Source: Helicobacteraceae bacterium (GTDB lineage Bacteria; Campylobacterota; Campylobacteria; Campylobacterales; SZUA-545). Taken from it: 22,275 nt of DNA. The stretch lies in NCBI GenBank assembly GCA_031275395.1, contig JAISOU010000057.1, forward strand, positions 1-22,275, written 5' to 3'. The position numbers and the translations under genes were made by a program. Below the pieces are notes generated by a model. That model was not told the DNA's origin. It did no database searches and saw only the letters and a list, made by a program, of their open reading frames with translations. Shown one piece after another: positions 1 through 7,623 of this stretch. The stretch's first letter is position 1. Every line of letters begins with the position of its first letter.

Positions 1-1
1 T

Positions 2-2875
2 CTACCCGCAAGAGAGCCAAAGCCTAAAGCGCCTATTAGCGCGACCGTCGAGCGCGTAAATAACGAGACTAAACATATCCCCGCCAACTTTAGAGAATAC
101 GTCCGAAAGGCGATTATCCGTAACGAAACAAAAGCCGAAGCCGCGCTAAACGCCGAAATTAAGAACGGGCAAAACGCGGCGTTCTACGAAAGGCAGAAGG
201 CTATCTTACCAGAGGTTAGAGCGATATTGCCAAAGCTAAAACCCGAAAAGGTATGGATTAACCATAACGGCGCTCAACGCGAAGTCGACGGATTAACCTT
301 TGACTTTGACGGCTTTAATCTCGCCGTTTATCGAAACCCAGAAGGGCGCAACGCTCTTTGGGGCGTATTAGAGCGAACGTCGGGCGGCGGTCTGTTTAGC
401 GCGAGCTACAAAACCATAGACGAAGCTATGACGACGGCGCTTGCCGCGCTAAGAACGACGGGGCGCGAGCGCTTTCAATCTCACATCGACTCTTATATAA
501 AGGACTACAGAAAAACGCCGTTTAATCCAAAGGCGAGCGAAACCAAAGCCGCTAAAGCTCAAAAGCCAGTCGCGCAAACTAAAACGCAAACTCCAACGCC
601 GAAAGCTCAAGAAGCGATAGCGACAAAAACCAAAGCGCCGATCGCGCAAGCCGAAGACGCAACGCCTAAAACGCTAGAGACTACGCAAGCGCCTAAACCC
701 GCAGAAACGACGGCGCAAATAGCTAAACCCGCCGAGCGTTCGCTTGAAAGCGTTCTATCGGACGTAGAAAAAGATATTGAAGCGCAAACGCTCCCGTTTG
801 TTAAATCAAACTTGCAAACGCTATCGCAAGCGATCAAGGCAAACGACCGAGAAGCTATCCAAGCGATAGCGTCCGAAGCGTCGCAAAGCGAAAGACTACA
901 AGGCGTTTATAACCGCGCCTATGAAGCCTTAGAGCTTATGCCGAAAGCCAAACCTAAAACAAAAGCGAAAGCGGGCGAAAGCGAAACGATAGGCTACGAT
1001 GACGCGGTAGAACAGATTAAGAATTATACGCGCAAATATGGAGCTAACCGCGTTCAGGCTTCGCCTCAAGCAAGCGGCGCGGCTTTAGGCTCTACGGCTG
1101 GTATTGAACAAGACGAAAACGGCAATCTAACCTACAACCCAGCAAAAGGATTAGCGGGAGCGTTAGGCGGTTACGCGATTGGCAGTAAGCTAAACAATCG
1201 TTTTAATAAACCTCAAGCCGTTATCAACAAAAATCCGCAAAATCTTACACGCAACGCAAATAGCGCGTATTCTAATGCGCTCAACCAAAACCGCTCGATC
1301 ACCGATAGGCTTTTTGGCGTTCAGGAGCGAGGCGCAAGCGTCAATAAGATAATGGGAGGCGAAGGCGCAAGCGGAATAAGCAAAACTCCTTTGCGAGAGG
1401 CTAAACGATTAGCCAAAGGCGGAACTTCAAACAAACTCATTCACGCTAAGACGGGTTGGTTCAAGGATAAAGACGGCAAGTTTAAGTTTGAAATCGACGA
1501 TAGCAAAATGGCAATAAACAGCGCTACCCTCGCGCAAATGAAACTACCCGACCCAATCGGCAAAGAATGGAAGCTAAGCGATCTAGTCAAACACGACGAG
1601 CTTTACGCGAAATATCCAAGCCTAAAAGATATTAGGATATTTCCGAATAAAGAAAGCGGCGCGGCATATACGCCCAAAAAAAACATTATAAAGTTTAACG
1701 CGCACGAACCCGACATAAAATCCATTATGATCCACGAGATACAGCACGCCGTCCAAGATACCGAAGGCTTTGCTTCAGGCGGTAATTTGCAAACGGGAAG
1801 ATTGCTCGCTTTCAAGGATAAATACGCCTCGCCAGAATTGAAACGTTATAGGGCGGCTCGCGCGGCGGGCAAACTTTTAAGAATGGGACACGACAGCGAA
1901 AAGGAGATTATGGAAGCGGCGAGAGAAGCCGACGTCGATGCGGCTCTCATTAGAGAGTTTCTTAACTCTAAGGGGGATAAGATTTATCAGGCGGCCAGAT
2001 TTAAGCCCGCCAAAACGACAGAGCCTACCTTATCCGAGTCAATGGCTTATTACGACCGCATTCACGGCGAAACGGAAGCAAGGAACGTCGAAACGCGGAT
2101 AGGTATGAACGCCGCAGAACGCGCAAAAAGCTATCCGCCTTCGACTTTCGACCAGAAAAAGACCTTTGTTATTCACAACCCAGAGACCGCGCAATCGATC
2201 GACAACGTTTCGCGGGACGTAAAGATAAACAACGAAACGTTTAGAAACGAGTTTATCAAAGAGGGCAAGCTAAATATCGACAAATTCGCCAAAAACGCCG
2301 CGCCGTTTAGACGGCTTGAATATACGGCGGATAACTTCAAAAAGGAGTTTCTGAACAATAAAGTCAAAACGCCGCTAGGCATAGCTAATATATCCGATAG
2401 GCAATTTGAAAAATTGGAGCTAAAAGAGCGAACGGCATTCTTTGGACTGATTAAACCGACGTTAAACGATCCGCTGTTTATCTCTAAATCGGGCAAGGAC
2501 GTTTATTTTATCAAGCCTTTTGTGAGCGAGGATAAGCATATATTCTTTTTGTCGGTTGCGAAGGATAACGCCGACAATCTGCGGATAGCGTCTAACTATG
2601 GATTATCGCCGCAACAAGTAGCGCGGCATATTCTAAACGACGATATTATTTATGCGCGAAGACAGCGACTTACAAATCCCACTGCGCCAACGCCTTCGCG
2701 CTCTGAAACTATACCAGAAACCGCGCCAAAAGTCAAAGAAGGTAAAACGCTAAAGACAATCGCGGGATTGGGTTTTACCACAGGTTTAGCGGCGGCGCTA
2801 TTTAATTTAACGCCCGCGAATAATCAGTTAAGGAAGGGAAACAATGAGCGATTATTTAACCAATCGGCTATATGA
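2..2875 (+). CDS. Phage polyvalent protein, zincin and nuclease-like domains (5' partial)
   Basis: The frame is open from base 2, with no stop before the first TTG or ATG, so this is the C-terminal 957 residues of a larger protein and its true start lies left of the window. Visible parts: a conserved-looking module around bases 240-520; a Pro/Thr/Lys/Ala-rich low-complexity linker (about 530-750); a Gly-rich stretch (about 1060-1200); a metallopeptidase-like region with HEIQH at 1733-1747 and a GETEAR motif near 2070-2090, the usual HExxH plus downstream acidic ligand pattern; and, at about 2290-2670, a region resembling the phage Barnase-EndoU-ColicinE5/D-RelE-like nuclease domains that end many phage polyvalent (MuF-type) proteins. 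A short hydrophobic stretch lies at the C terminus. Such proteins are thought to travel in the virion and enter the host with the DNA. The gene overlaps the portal start by 32 bp. The phage assignment is firm; the exact domain names are inferred. Confidence 0.75.
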   Translation, partial: LPAREPKPKAPISATVERVNNETKHIPANFREYVRKAIIRNETKAEAALNAEIKNGQNAAFYERQKAILPEVRAILPKLKPEKVWINHNGAQREVDGLTFDFDGFNLAVYRNPEGRNALWGVLERTSGGGLFSASYKTIDEAMTTALAALRTTGRERFQSHIDSYIKDYRKTPFNPKASETKAAKAQKPVAQTKTQTPTPKAQEAIATKTKAPIAQAEDATPKTLETTQAPKPAETTAQIAKPAERSLESVLSDVEKDIEAQTLPFVKSNLQTLSQAIKANDREAIQAIASEASQSERLQGVYNRAYEALELMPKAKPKTKAKAGESETIGYDDAVEQIKNYTRKYGANRVQASPQASGAALGSTAGIEQDENGNLTYNPAKGLAGALGGYAIGSKLNNRFNKPQAVINKNPQNLTRNANSAYSNALNQNRSITDRLFGVQERGASVNKIMGGEGASGISKTPLREAKRLAKGGTSNKLIHAKTGWFKDKDGKFKFEIDDSKMAINSATLAQMKLPDPIGKEWKLSDLVKHDELYAKYPSLKDIRIFPNKESGAAYTPKKNIIKFNAHEPDIKSIMIHEIQHAVQDTEGFASGGNLQTGRLLAFKDKYASPELKRYRAARAAGKLLRMGHDSEKEIMEAAREADVDAALIREFLNSKGDKIYQAARFKPAKTTEPTLSESMAYYDRIHGETEARNVETRIGMNAAERAKSYPPSTFDQKKTFVIHNPETAQSIDNVSRDVKINNETFRNEFIKEGKLNIDKFAKNAAPFRRLEYTADNFKKEFLNNKVKTPLGIANISDRQFEKLELKERTAFFGLIKPTLNDPLFISKSGKDVYFIKPFVSEDKHIFFLSVAKDNADNLRIASNYGLSPQQVARHILNDDIIYARRQRLTNPTAPTPSRSETIPETAPKVKEGKTLKTIAGLGFTTGLAAALFNLTPANNQLRKGNNERLFNQSAI

Positions 2876-4694
2876 TAGTTTGCAAGAATCGATCGACGCG
2901 GGAAAAGCGAGCAAGGACGAAGCGAGAAAGCATTACCGCTATTACTACGGCGATCAGTTGCCCCAAGACGTATTGGCGGTATTGCAAAGGCGCGGACAGC
3001 CGATCAGATGGGAGAACGAGTATCGCAAGATAGCCGCGAAAATACAGGGCGTTAAGATCAACTCGCGCCAAGAGATTAAGGTTGTCGGCAGACAGATTGA
3101 CGAGGATAGAGATATTGGACATATCCTAACCGATATTCTGCGCTCGTTGCCCGATAGCACAGACTTTTACGATCAGAAGGACGCGGCGGATTTAGACCTA
3201 CTGCTTGCGGGCATATGCGTCCTAGCGCCCGAAATCGAGACGCTTGCGCGTAAAGACAGATTTGGCAAAAGCGAAAAGGCGTTAAAGGTAACGCATATCC
3301 CCTACGAGGAGTGCTACTTTGACCCGTCGGCAAGGCGAAAGGATTATCTGGACGCTAGGTATTTTCACCGCGTTTGCTGGATCGAAAAAGAGCGCTTAGA
3401 GGAGATCGTTAAGGACAAATCCGCGCTTGAGGGCGTGATTTACAACTCCGATCCCTATTTTTCGCGCTCGCCAAATATCGATACGGCTTACGGGCGAAAG
3501 AGAGCGTTAATCGTTTATAGCTGGTTCAGGGAAGACGGCAAAATTAAATATCGTTTATGGGATTATAGCTCTAAAACGGCGCTACTCGAGGGGGATTCGC
3601 CCTATCGGTTTAACCGCTTTCCGATCGCGGCGCGGGCGCTTTACCGCGATAGAAACGCGCTTGGATCGACGCACGGGCTGTTTCGGGACGTTATGCCTAT
3701 TCAAGACAGCATAAACTTTAAGTTGTTGCGGGTTACAAACCTGCTCGGATCGCACAAACTACTAATAGAAACCGACGCGGTGGCGGACGCGCGGGAGTTT
3801 TTGGAGGACTACAGCCGCGACGACGGCGTGGCGTTTGTAGAGCATGGCGCGATTACGGGCGGGAAAATCAAGGATATTACAAATCACGCGGCGATCGATA
3901 AGCTAATGCAACTGATTATCGACGATAGAAAACAAGCCGAAGCGGTGATCGGGCTTAACGACGAGGCGTTAGGAATGGCGGTTAATCGGCTATCGGCAAA
4001 GGCGATCGAGCGACGGCAGAACGCGGGAATGCTGGGATTGCGGAATTATTTAGAGGCGAGCGACCAACTCGACCGCGATCTATATGGATTGTGTATCGAG
4101 ATGATTCAGCAGTTTTTCGACGCGGAGCAGGTGTTTAGAATTGTCGACGAGAATAAGGCGATTAGATACTTTGCGATTAACGAAGCGGCGGTTGGAGAGA
4201 ACGGGGTAGAGATTGAGAGCGAGGTCGGCGCGATTAACGGCTCGGCGCGAGGCGACAAACCGCGCCCGAAACTTAAAAACAAGCTCGACGTGGGGCGTTA
4301 CGACGTCGTGTTGCAGACCGTGCCGCAATCGCTTGGAAGCGCGGCGGACAGATACGCGCACTCCAAAGAGATTATGCAGATATTGGCGGCGGTCGATCCG
4401 CGTCTTGCCGCAGAGTTTTTGCCGCATTTGCTACGCGAGATTGATAGTCCCGCCGCCGATCCGTTGCGCGATCTGCTCGATAAGCGAGAGCAGGCGCAAG
4501 AGCAAGCCGCGCAAAGTCCAGAGGCGCAAGCGCAAGCGCGGATAGCGCAGGCTCAAGCGCAGACGGATTTGGCGCTCGCGGCGGCAAAGGTCAAAGAGGC
4601 GGAGGGAAGCGCGCTTGCTAAAGCGGCGACGGCGAAAGAGACGTTAGAGCGCGCCAAATATCACGGCGACTACGCCCGCGCGGAGGCTAAATAA
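2844..4694 (+). CDS. Phage portal protein (P22-like)
   Basis: A 616-residue protein. Its size, the acidic N-terminal region (DSLQESIDAGKASKDEARKH) and the segment with KVTHIPYEECYFDPSA resemble P22-type portal proteins, which form the dodecameric ring at the capsid vertex through which DNA is packaged and ejected. The last 70 or so residues are an Ala/Gln/Glu-rich coiled-coil-like tail, comparable to the long C-terminal helix (barrel) of P22-type portals. The ATG at 2844 is preceded by AAGGAAGGG, a good ribosome binding site inside the end of the upstream gene, so translation is probably coupled. No scaffold, coat or tail gene follows, which is odd for a working prophage. Assignment as a portal is from overall likeness; individual catalytic residues do not apply. 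Confidence 0.75.
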   Translation: MSDYLTNRLYDSLQESIDAGKASKDEARKHYRYYYGDQLPQDVLAVLQRRGQPIRWENEYRKIAAKIQGVKINSRQEIKVVGRQIDEDRDIGHILTDILRSLPDSTDFYDQKDAADLDLLLAGICVLAPEIETLARKDRFGKSEKALKVTHIPYEECYFDPSARRKDYLDARYFHRVCWIEKERLEEIVKDKSALEGVIYNSDPYFSRSPNIDTAYGRKRALIVYSWFREDGKIKYRLWDYSSKTALLEGDSPYRFNRFPIAARALYRDRNALGSTHGLFRDVMPIQDSINFKLLRVTNLLGSHKLLIETDAVADAREFLEDYSRDDGVAFVEHGAITGGKIKDITNHAAIDKLMQLIIDDRKQAEAVIGLNDEALGMAVNRLSAKAIERRQNAGMLGLRNYLEASDQLDRDLYGLCIEMIQQFFDAEQVFRIVDENKAIRYFAINEAAVGENGVEIESEVGAINGSARGDKPRPKLKNKLDVGRYDVVLQTVPQSLGSAADRYAHSKEIMQILAAVDPRLAAEFLPHLLREIDSPAADPLRDLLDKREQAQEQAAQSPEAQAQARIAQAQAQTDLALAAAKVKEAEGSALAKAATAKETLERAKYHGDYARAEAK

Positions 4695-4706
4695 CGAGCG
4701 GTTTTA

Positions 4707-4744
4707 ATCGGCGGCGCTTGGATTTGGCGTTAAACGCCGCCGAT
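4707..4744 (+). terminator. Hairpin after portal gene, possible terminator
   Basis: Perfect 10-bp arms ATCGGCGGCG (4707-4716) and CGCCGCCGAT (4735-4744) with an 18-nt loop start 13 bp after the portal stop. Only a short, poor T-stretch (GGGTTT) follows, so rho-independent termination is plausible but not certain. It separates phage structural genes from the next cassette. Confidence 0.4.
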
Positions 4745-4985
4745 CGGGTTTAGTCTGGCAGATACGGCTTTAACGCCGCGATGCACTTTAGAGCGTGCTC
4801 GGCGCACGCCCGATTAAACTCGCCGCCATCCGTCGGCGATTAACGCGCTCCACGCACCAGTTTTCTTATTGTCAAACGCCGCAAAACACATATGTCTTTA
4901 CGTGTGAGAATGCGTTGTTATAGCGATATTTGCCGTTTCTGATCGCCAAAAATATCTCGCGATAAATAGGTTTTTACTCTAAAGC
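4745..4985. other. Non-coding stretch between portal and NA37 genes
   Basis: I see no convincing gene here. It contains a small GC-rich hairpin (GCGTGC...GCACGC near 4793-4809) and turns AT-rich towards the following gene. A capsid or scaffold gene would be expected after a portal, so this is the likely point where phage late genes have been lost or replaced. Confidence 0.4.
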
Positions 4986-5019
4986 AATCGTAAGGAATTA
5001 CGATTTGGTCAAATAGAAT
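4986..5019 (+). promoter_or_regulatory. Palindrome over candidate promoter of NA37-RelA/SpoT cassette
   Basis: A perfect inverted repeat AATCGTAA (4986-4993) GGAA TTACGATT (4998-5005) lies just upstream of TAGAAT (5014-5019), a fair -10 match, 22 bp before the ATG at 5042. No -35 consensus is seen, which is usual for sigma-70 promoters in Campylobacterota. A repressor bound to the palindrome would block the promoter, as in autoregulated toxin-antitoxin or defence operons. The sequence is observed; the regulatory role is inferred. Confidence 0.45.
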
Positions 5020-5041
5020 ACAAGCGTAAAGGCAAGAAGCG

Positions 5042-6091
5042 ATGAGTATTACCGATATCCAAATAGAGAGGCTTATAGCGCACGAGGCGCCGAAAGCTTG
5101 CGATTCAAGAACGCCAGTCCGTAGCGATTCTTTAATCACGCTCGATACCGAAGGAAGAAGATTGATGTCCGAACGCTTAAATGAAGCGCTTGCTCTTGGT
5201 AGCCATTGCGTTGACGTTACTGTAAGCGACAATACCGTTGAATGCTCTTTCAACTTAATAGCGTCTATGTTAAACGCGACGGGCGACGATTTTATAGAGC
5301 GGTCAAAAACTTTAGCCGACAGGCTTACTAGCGCACAAAGGCAGGGGTCTATAAAAGCGGGAGTCGCCATATTTATTCAAGGCGAATGCATAAACGACAA
5401 CGAAGATCCTACGAGGTTTATAACCGTCATCAAAGCTGAAACCGACAGAGGGTTTCGCCAAAACGTGACTGGCGACGGAATAACTTTAGACTTGATTGAT
5501 AATATGCTAATGAGTTCGTCTCAACGTTTACTTAAGATCGGTTTCTTTGTAGAAGAAACAAAGAGATTGATAAAAGAGCAGCATTATCCAGACGATTTTT
5601 CAATAAAAGTTTATGATCATGCTATGCAAAAATCTGTCAGCGGTAATGCCGCTACGTATTTCTGCGTTTCTTTTTTGGGATGTCGTCCTGCCGAAAACGC
5701 AAAACGTAAGACAAAGGAATTTTTTGAAATGACGTTAGAAATCGTTCGATCATGGACAGACATGGATTCCATAACAAAAGTGAATACCCGAAGTAATTTA
5801 ACAGCGTATATGCGAAGCAATGAAACAATAATTAATCCTATAGAGTTTGCGCGAAATTATATCCCGCAGAGCCATCAGGACAGATATATTCAAGAGTGTC
5901 GCGATAAAAATATAGCGGAATCAATTACGAAAGACGTATCTCTAATAAAGGCGCGAATCAAGAAAACATCAATCAAGTTTAGTTCGCAAGTTACAATTGT
6001 AGCGCCGCCAGATATTTTTAGCGACTCGGTTCATATTGACGCTGTCGAACAGGAATGGACTATGGTAAGAATTAGAGGAATTGCAGAATAA
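5042..6091 (+). CDS. NdpA/YejK-like nucleoid-associated protein (NA37 family)
   Basis: A 349-residue protein, close to the usual length of the 37-kDa nucleoid-associated family. Matching features: the N-terminal opening with IERLIAHEAPK; the segment FIERSKTLADRLTSAQ followed by IKAGVAIFIQG and FITVIKAETDRGF, the pattern in NA37 proteins where a short strand module is followed by a lysine-containing strand; and a C-terminal half with KIGFFVEE, YFCVSFLGC and TKEFFEMTLEIV. Family members bind DNA and compact nucleoids, but many lie in mobile or defence regions with unknown roles. The ATG at 5042 has only a weak ribosome binding site (AAGG/AAG). The RelA/SpoT gene follows after 3 bp, so the two are almost certainly one transcript. 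Base composition is more AT-rich than the core genes to the right. Family assignment is moderately firm; function in this setting is unknown. Confidence 0.65.
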   Translation: MSITDIQIERLIAHEAPKACDSRTPVRSDSLITLDTEGRRLMSERLNEALALGSHCVDVTVSDNTVECSFNLIASMLNATGDDFIERSKTLADRLTSAQRQGSIKAGVAIFIQGECINDNEDPTRFITVIKAETDRGFRQNVTGDGITLDLIDNMLMSSSQRLLKIGFFVEETKRLIKEQHYPDDFSIKVYDHAMQKSVSGNAATYFCVSFLGCRPAENAKRKTKEFFEMTLEIVRSWTDMDSITKVNTRSNLTAYMRSNETIINPIEFARNYIPQSHQDRYIQECRDKNIAESITKDVSLIKARIKKTSIKFSSQVTIVAPPDIFSDSVHIDAVEQEWTMVRIRGIAE

Positions 6092-6094
6092 ATA

Positions 6095-7096
6095 ATGTGC
6101 GAAAAAAAACTTAAAGAACTTTATGAAGCAAGAAGGGAGTATTTACGCGTTTATGGCGAATATGTTGTTAAGATTATTCTCTCAAAATTAAGAACAGAAC
6201 TAAAGGGAACAGAGATTGAGAAATTTCTACAAATACCTCCAAAACCAAGGATTAAAGATACGGATTCTTTTTTAGAGAAGGTCATAAGAAAACATAGAGA
6301 AAATCCATTGGATGACATTACTGATCAAGTGGGCGTTAGGTTTGTGGTTCTTTTTATTGAAGACATAAAGATTATTGAGAAAATAATTGAAGAAGATCCC
6401 TCTTGGGATTCTAGTAAAGATAGGGATTTTAGTGAAGAGCGCTCTGAAAAACCAGATTGTTTTATCTATCAGTCGGATCATTATATAATTAGATTGAAAA
6501 ACGATCTGTCCGATCAGGGAGCCACCGTGCCTAAAAGAACAGCGTGTGAAATTCAAATTCGAACTCTATTGCAGCACGCGTACGCCGAAATATCGCATAA
6601 GGCTGATTATAAGCCGTCGATTTACATCCCATCGACGCAGCAAAGCGGTATTAGACGCTCTTTAGCGAAAGGATTAGCGCTTATGGAAACCACAGACGAT
6701 ATTTTTGCCGATATAAAAAATAAATTTAACGAATATGACGCCCATATAAATAAACTCCTTTGTAAATCTTTTGATATATATAAAACATTAACAGAAGAAG
6801 ACTCTAGTTCCGATAGCGCATCAAGACTAATAATAACGGACGCTTATAGAGATATTTTACGCGACGTAACCCCAGAAGATTTAGATAAATGGGCGGAAAA
6901 GCACTCAAAAAAACTTGCGGTTATAAAAGAGAAAAGAAAGGAGTCTGTTTTCTATAGAGATTCCGTCGTTGTATTAGTTGGTTTCCTTGTGGATAAATAT
7001 TCAACATCAATCAGGGATAAATGGCCTATTGATCTAAGCTATCTAGCAAACGTATATCTTTTGCTAGGACTTAACCCAAAACGATTTATTGATTGA
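6095..7096 (+). CDS. Stand-alone RelA/SpoT-domain nucleotide pyrophosphokinase
   Basis: A 333-residue protein whose first 175 residues form a (p)ppGpp-synthetase fold. Seen: the ATP-binding R52-x-K54-x-x-x-S58 motif, DDITDQVGVRF (residues 73-83, with candidate Mg-ligand D77), a YQSDHY segment, and EIQIRTLLQHAYAE (152-165, with catalytic-type E152). There is no HD hydrolase, TGS or ACT domain, so it is not a long RelA/SpoT housekeeping enzyme; it fits the small synthetase or toxSAS type that transfers pyrophosphate to GDP/GTP, to adenosine nucleotides or, in some toxins, to tRNA. The C-terminal 150 residues are not recognised and could sense or bind a partner. The motifs appear intact, so activity is likely. 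The ATG follows the NA37 stop by 3 bp. The gene is distinctly AT-rich, a sign of transfer. Substrate and role are unknown. Confidence 0.75.
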   Translation: MCEKKLKELYEARREYLRVYGEYVVKIILSKLRTELKGTEIEKFLQIPPKPRIKDTDSFLEKVIRKHRENPLDDITDQVGVRFVVLFIEDIKIIEKIIEEDPSWDSSKDRDFSEERSEKPDCFIYQSDHYIIRLKNDLSDQGATVPKRTACEIQIRTLLQHAYAEISHKADYKPSIYIPSTQQSGIRRSLAKGLALMETTDDIFADIKNKFNEYDAHINKLLCKSFDIYKTLTEEDSSSDSASRLIITDAYRDILRDVTPEDLDKWAEKHSKKLAVIKEKRKESVFYRDSVVVLVGFLVDKYSTSIRDKWPIDLSYLANVYLLLGLNPKRFID

Positions 7097-7235
7097 TTAT
7101 ATCAACCAAGAACTTCAAAACGCCTAAACTCATTGTTTGCGTAAGCGATTAACTGATTTAACTTATTGCGTCTTGCAAATCGCGGATTTCCACGTTAACT
7201 ACCGCCGCTCGCCCGCGTCGTTATGGTATCGATCT

Positions 7236-7255
7236 GCCCAAGCGTTGGCTTGGGC
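7236..7255. repeat. Perfect inverted repeat, 8-bp arms
   Basis: Arms GCCCAAGC (7236-7243) and GCTTGGGC (7248-7255) with loop GTTG. No T-run follows on either strand, so a simple terminator is unlikely. It lies about 140 bp beyond the RelA/SpoT gene and could be a protein-binding site or an RNA hairpin. Confidence 0.4.
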
Positions 7256-7281
7256 GCAAAGAGCTTGCCTAAGATTTGTTT

Positions 7282-7308
7282 AGGATACGCATAAAGTATC
7301 CTTAATTT
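7282..7308 (+). terminator. Weak terminator-like hairpin
   Basis: Arms AGGATAC (7282-7288) and GTATCCT (7296-7302) with a 7-nt loop, then TTAATTT. It could end transcription from the RelA/SpoT gene, but the stem is short and the T-run broken. Confidence 0.35.
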
Positions 7309-7623
7309 CGCCGCCGCCCTTTGCGGTATATTTATAGATTTTCGGGAAATTTTTAGCGGGTAAAAACATAATTATAGCCGTATTTTAGCGGTTTTCGTCT
7401 GATTTGAGGGGCGAGAGCTGATCGTCGGCGGTTTCGGGCGCGGATTTTACAAACGTTTGCGCCTGTTCGCGTCTAAAAAATGACATTTGTCAATAAATAT
7501 ATTTTAGTTTAGCCGCCATTAAAAAAGATCACGATCAATGCGAAAGCTCCGTTTTACCGCTAAAGTAAGCGATTTATAAATGCGGTTTTAAGAGTTTAAA
7601 ACTATATTAAAGGGGAGTTACTT
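7303..7623. promoter_or_regulatory. Leader region of the giant secreted-protein gene
   Basis: No gene is seen in this stretch. Two inverted repeats stand out: TGACA-TT-TGTCA (7481-7492), where the second half TTGTCA could serve as a -35, and GTTTTAA-GAGT-TTAAAAC (7585-7602), which ends 21 bp before the start codon. AT-rich blocks around 7493-7510 and the TATATT at 7604-7609 are possible -10 elements. The strong ribosome binding site AGGGGAG is at 7611-7617. The promoter itself cannot be fixed by eye. Confidence 0.4.

Noticed and set aside
227-229. TTG as the start of the first phage gene
   Set aside because: The frame is open without a stop to base 2, so the gene enters from beyond the left edge and this TTG is internal.
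4080-4545. Frames of 110-115 codons on both strands within the portal gene
   Set aside because: Arg-rich shadow translations inside a coding gene, with no domain.
4918-5370. 150-codon minus-strand frame over the NA37 promoter
   Set aside because: It covers the promoter palindrome and runs antisense to the start of the NA37 gene; no motif or ribosome binding site supports it.
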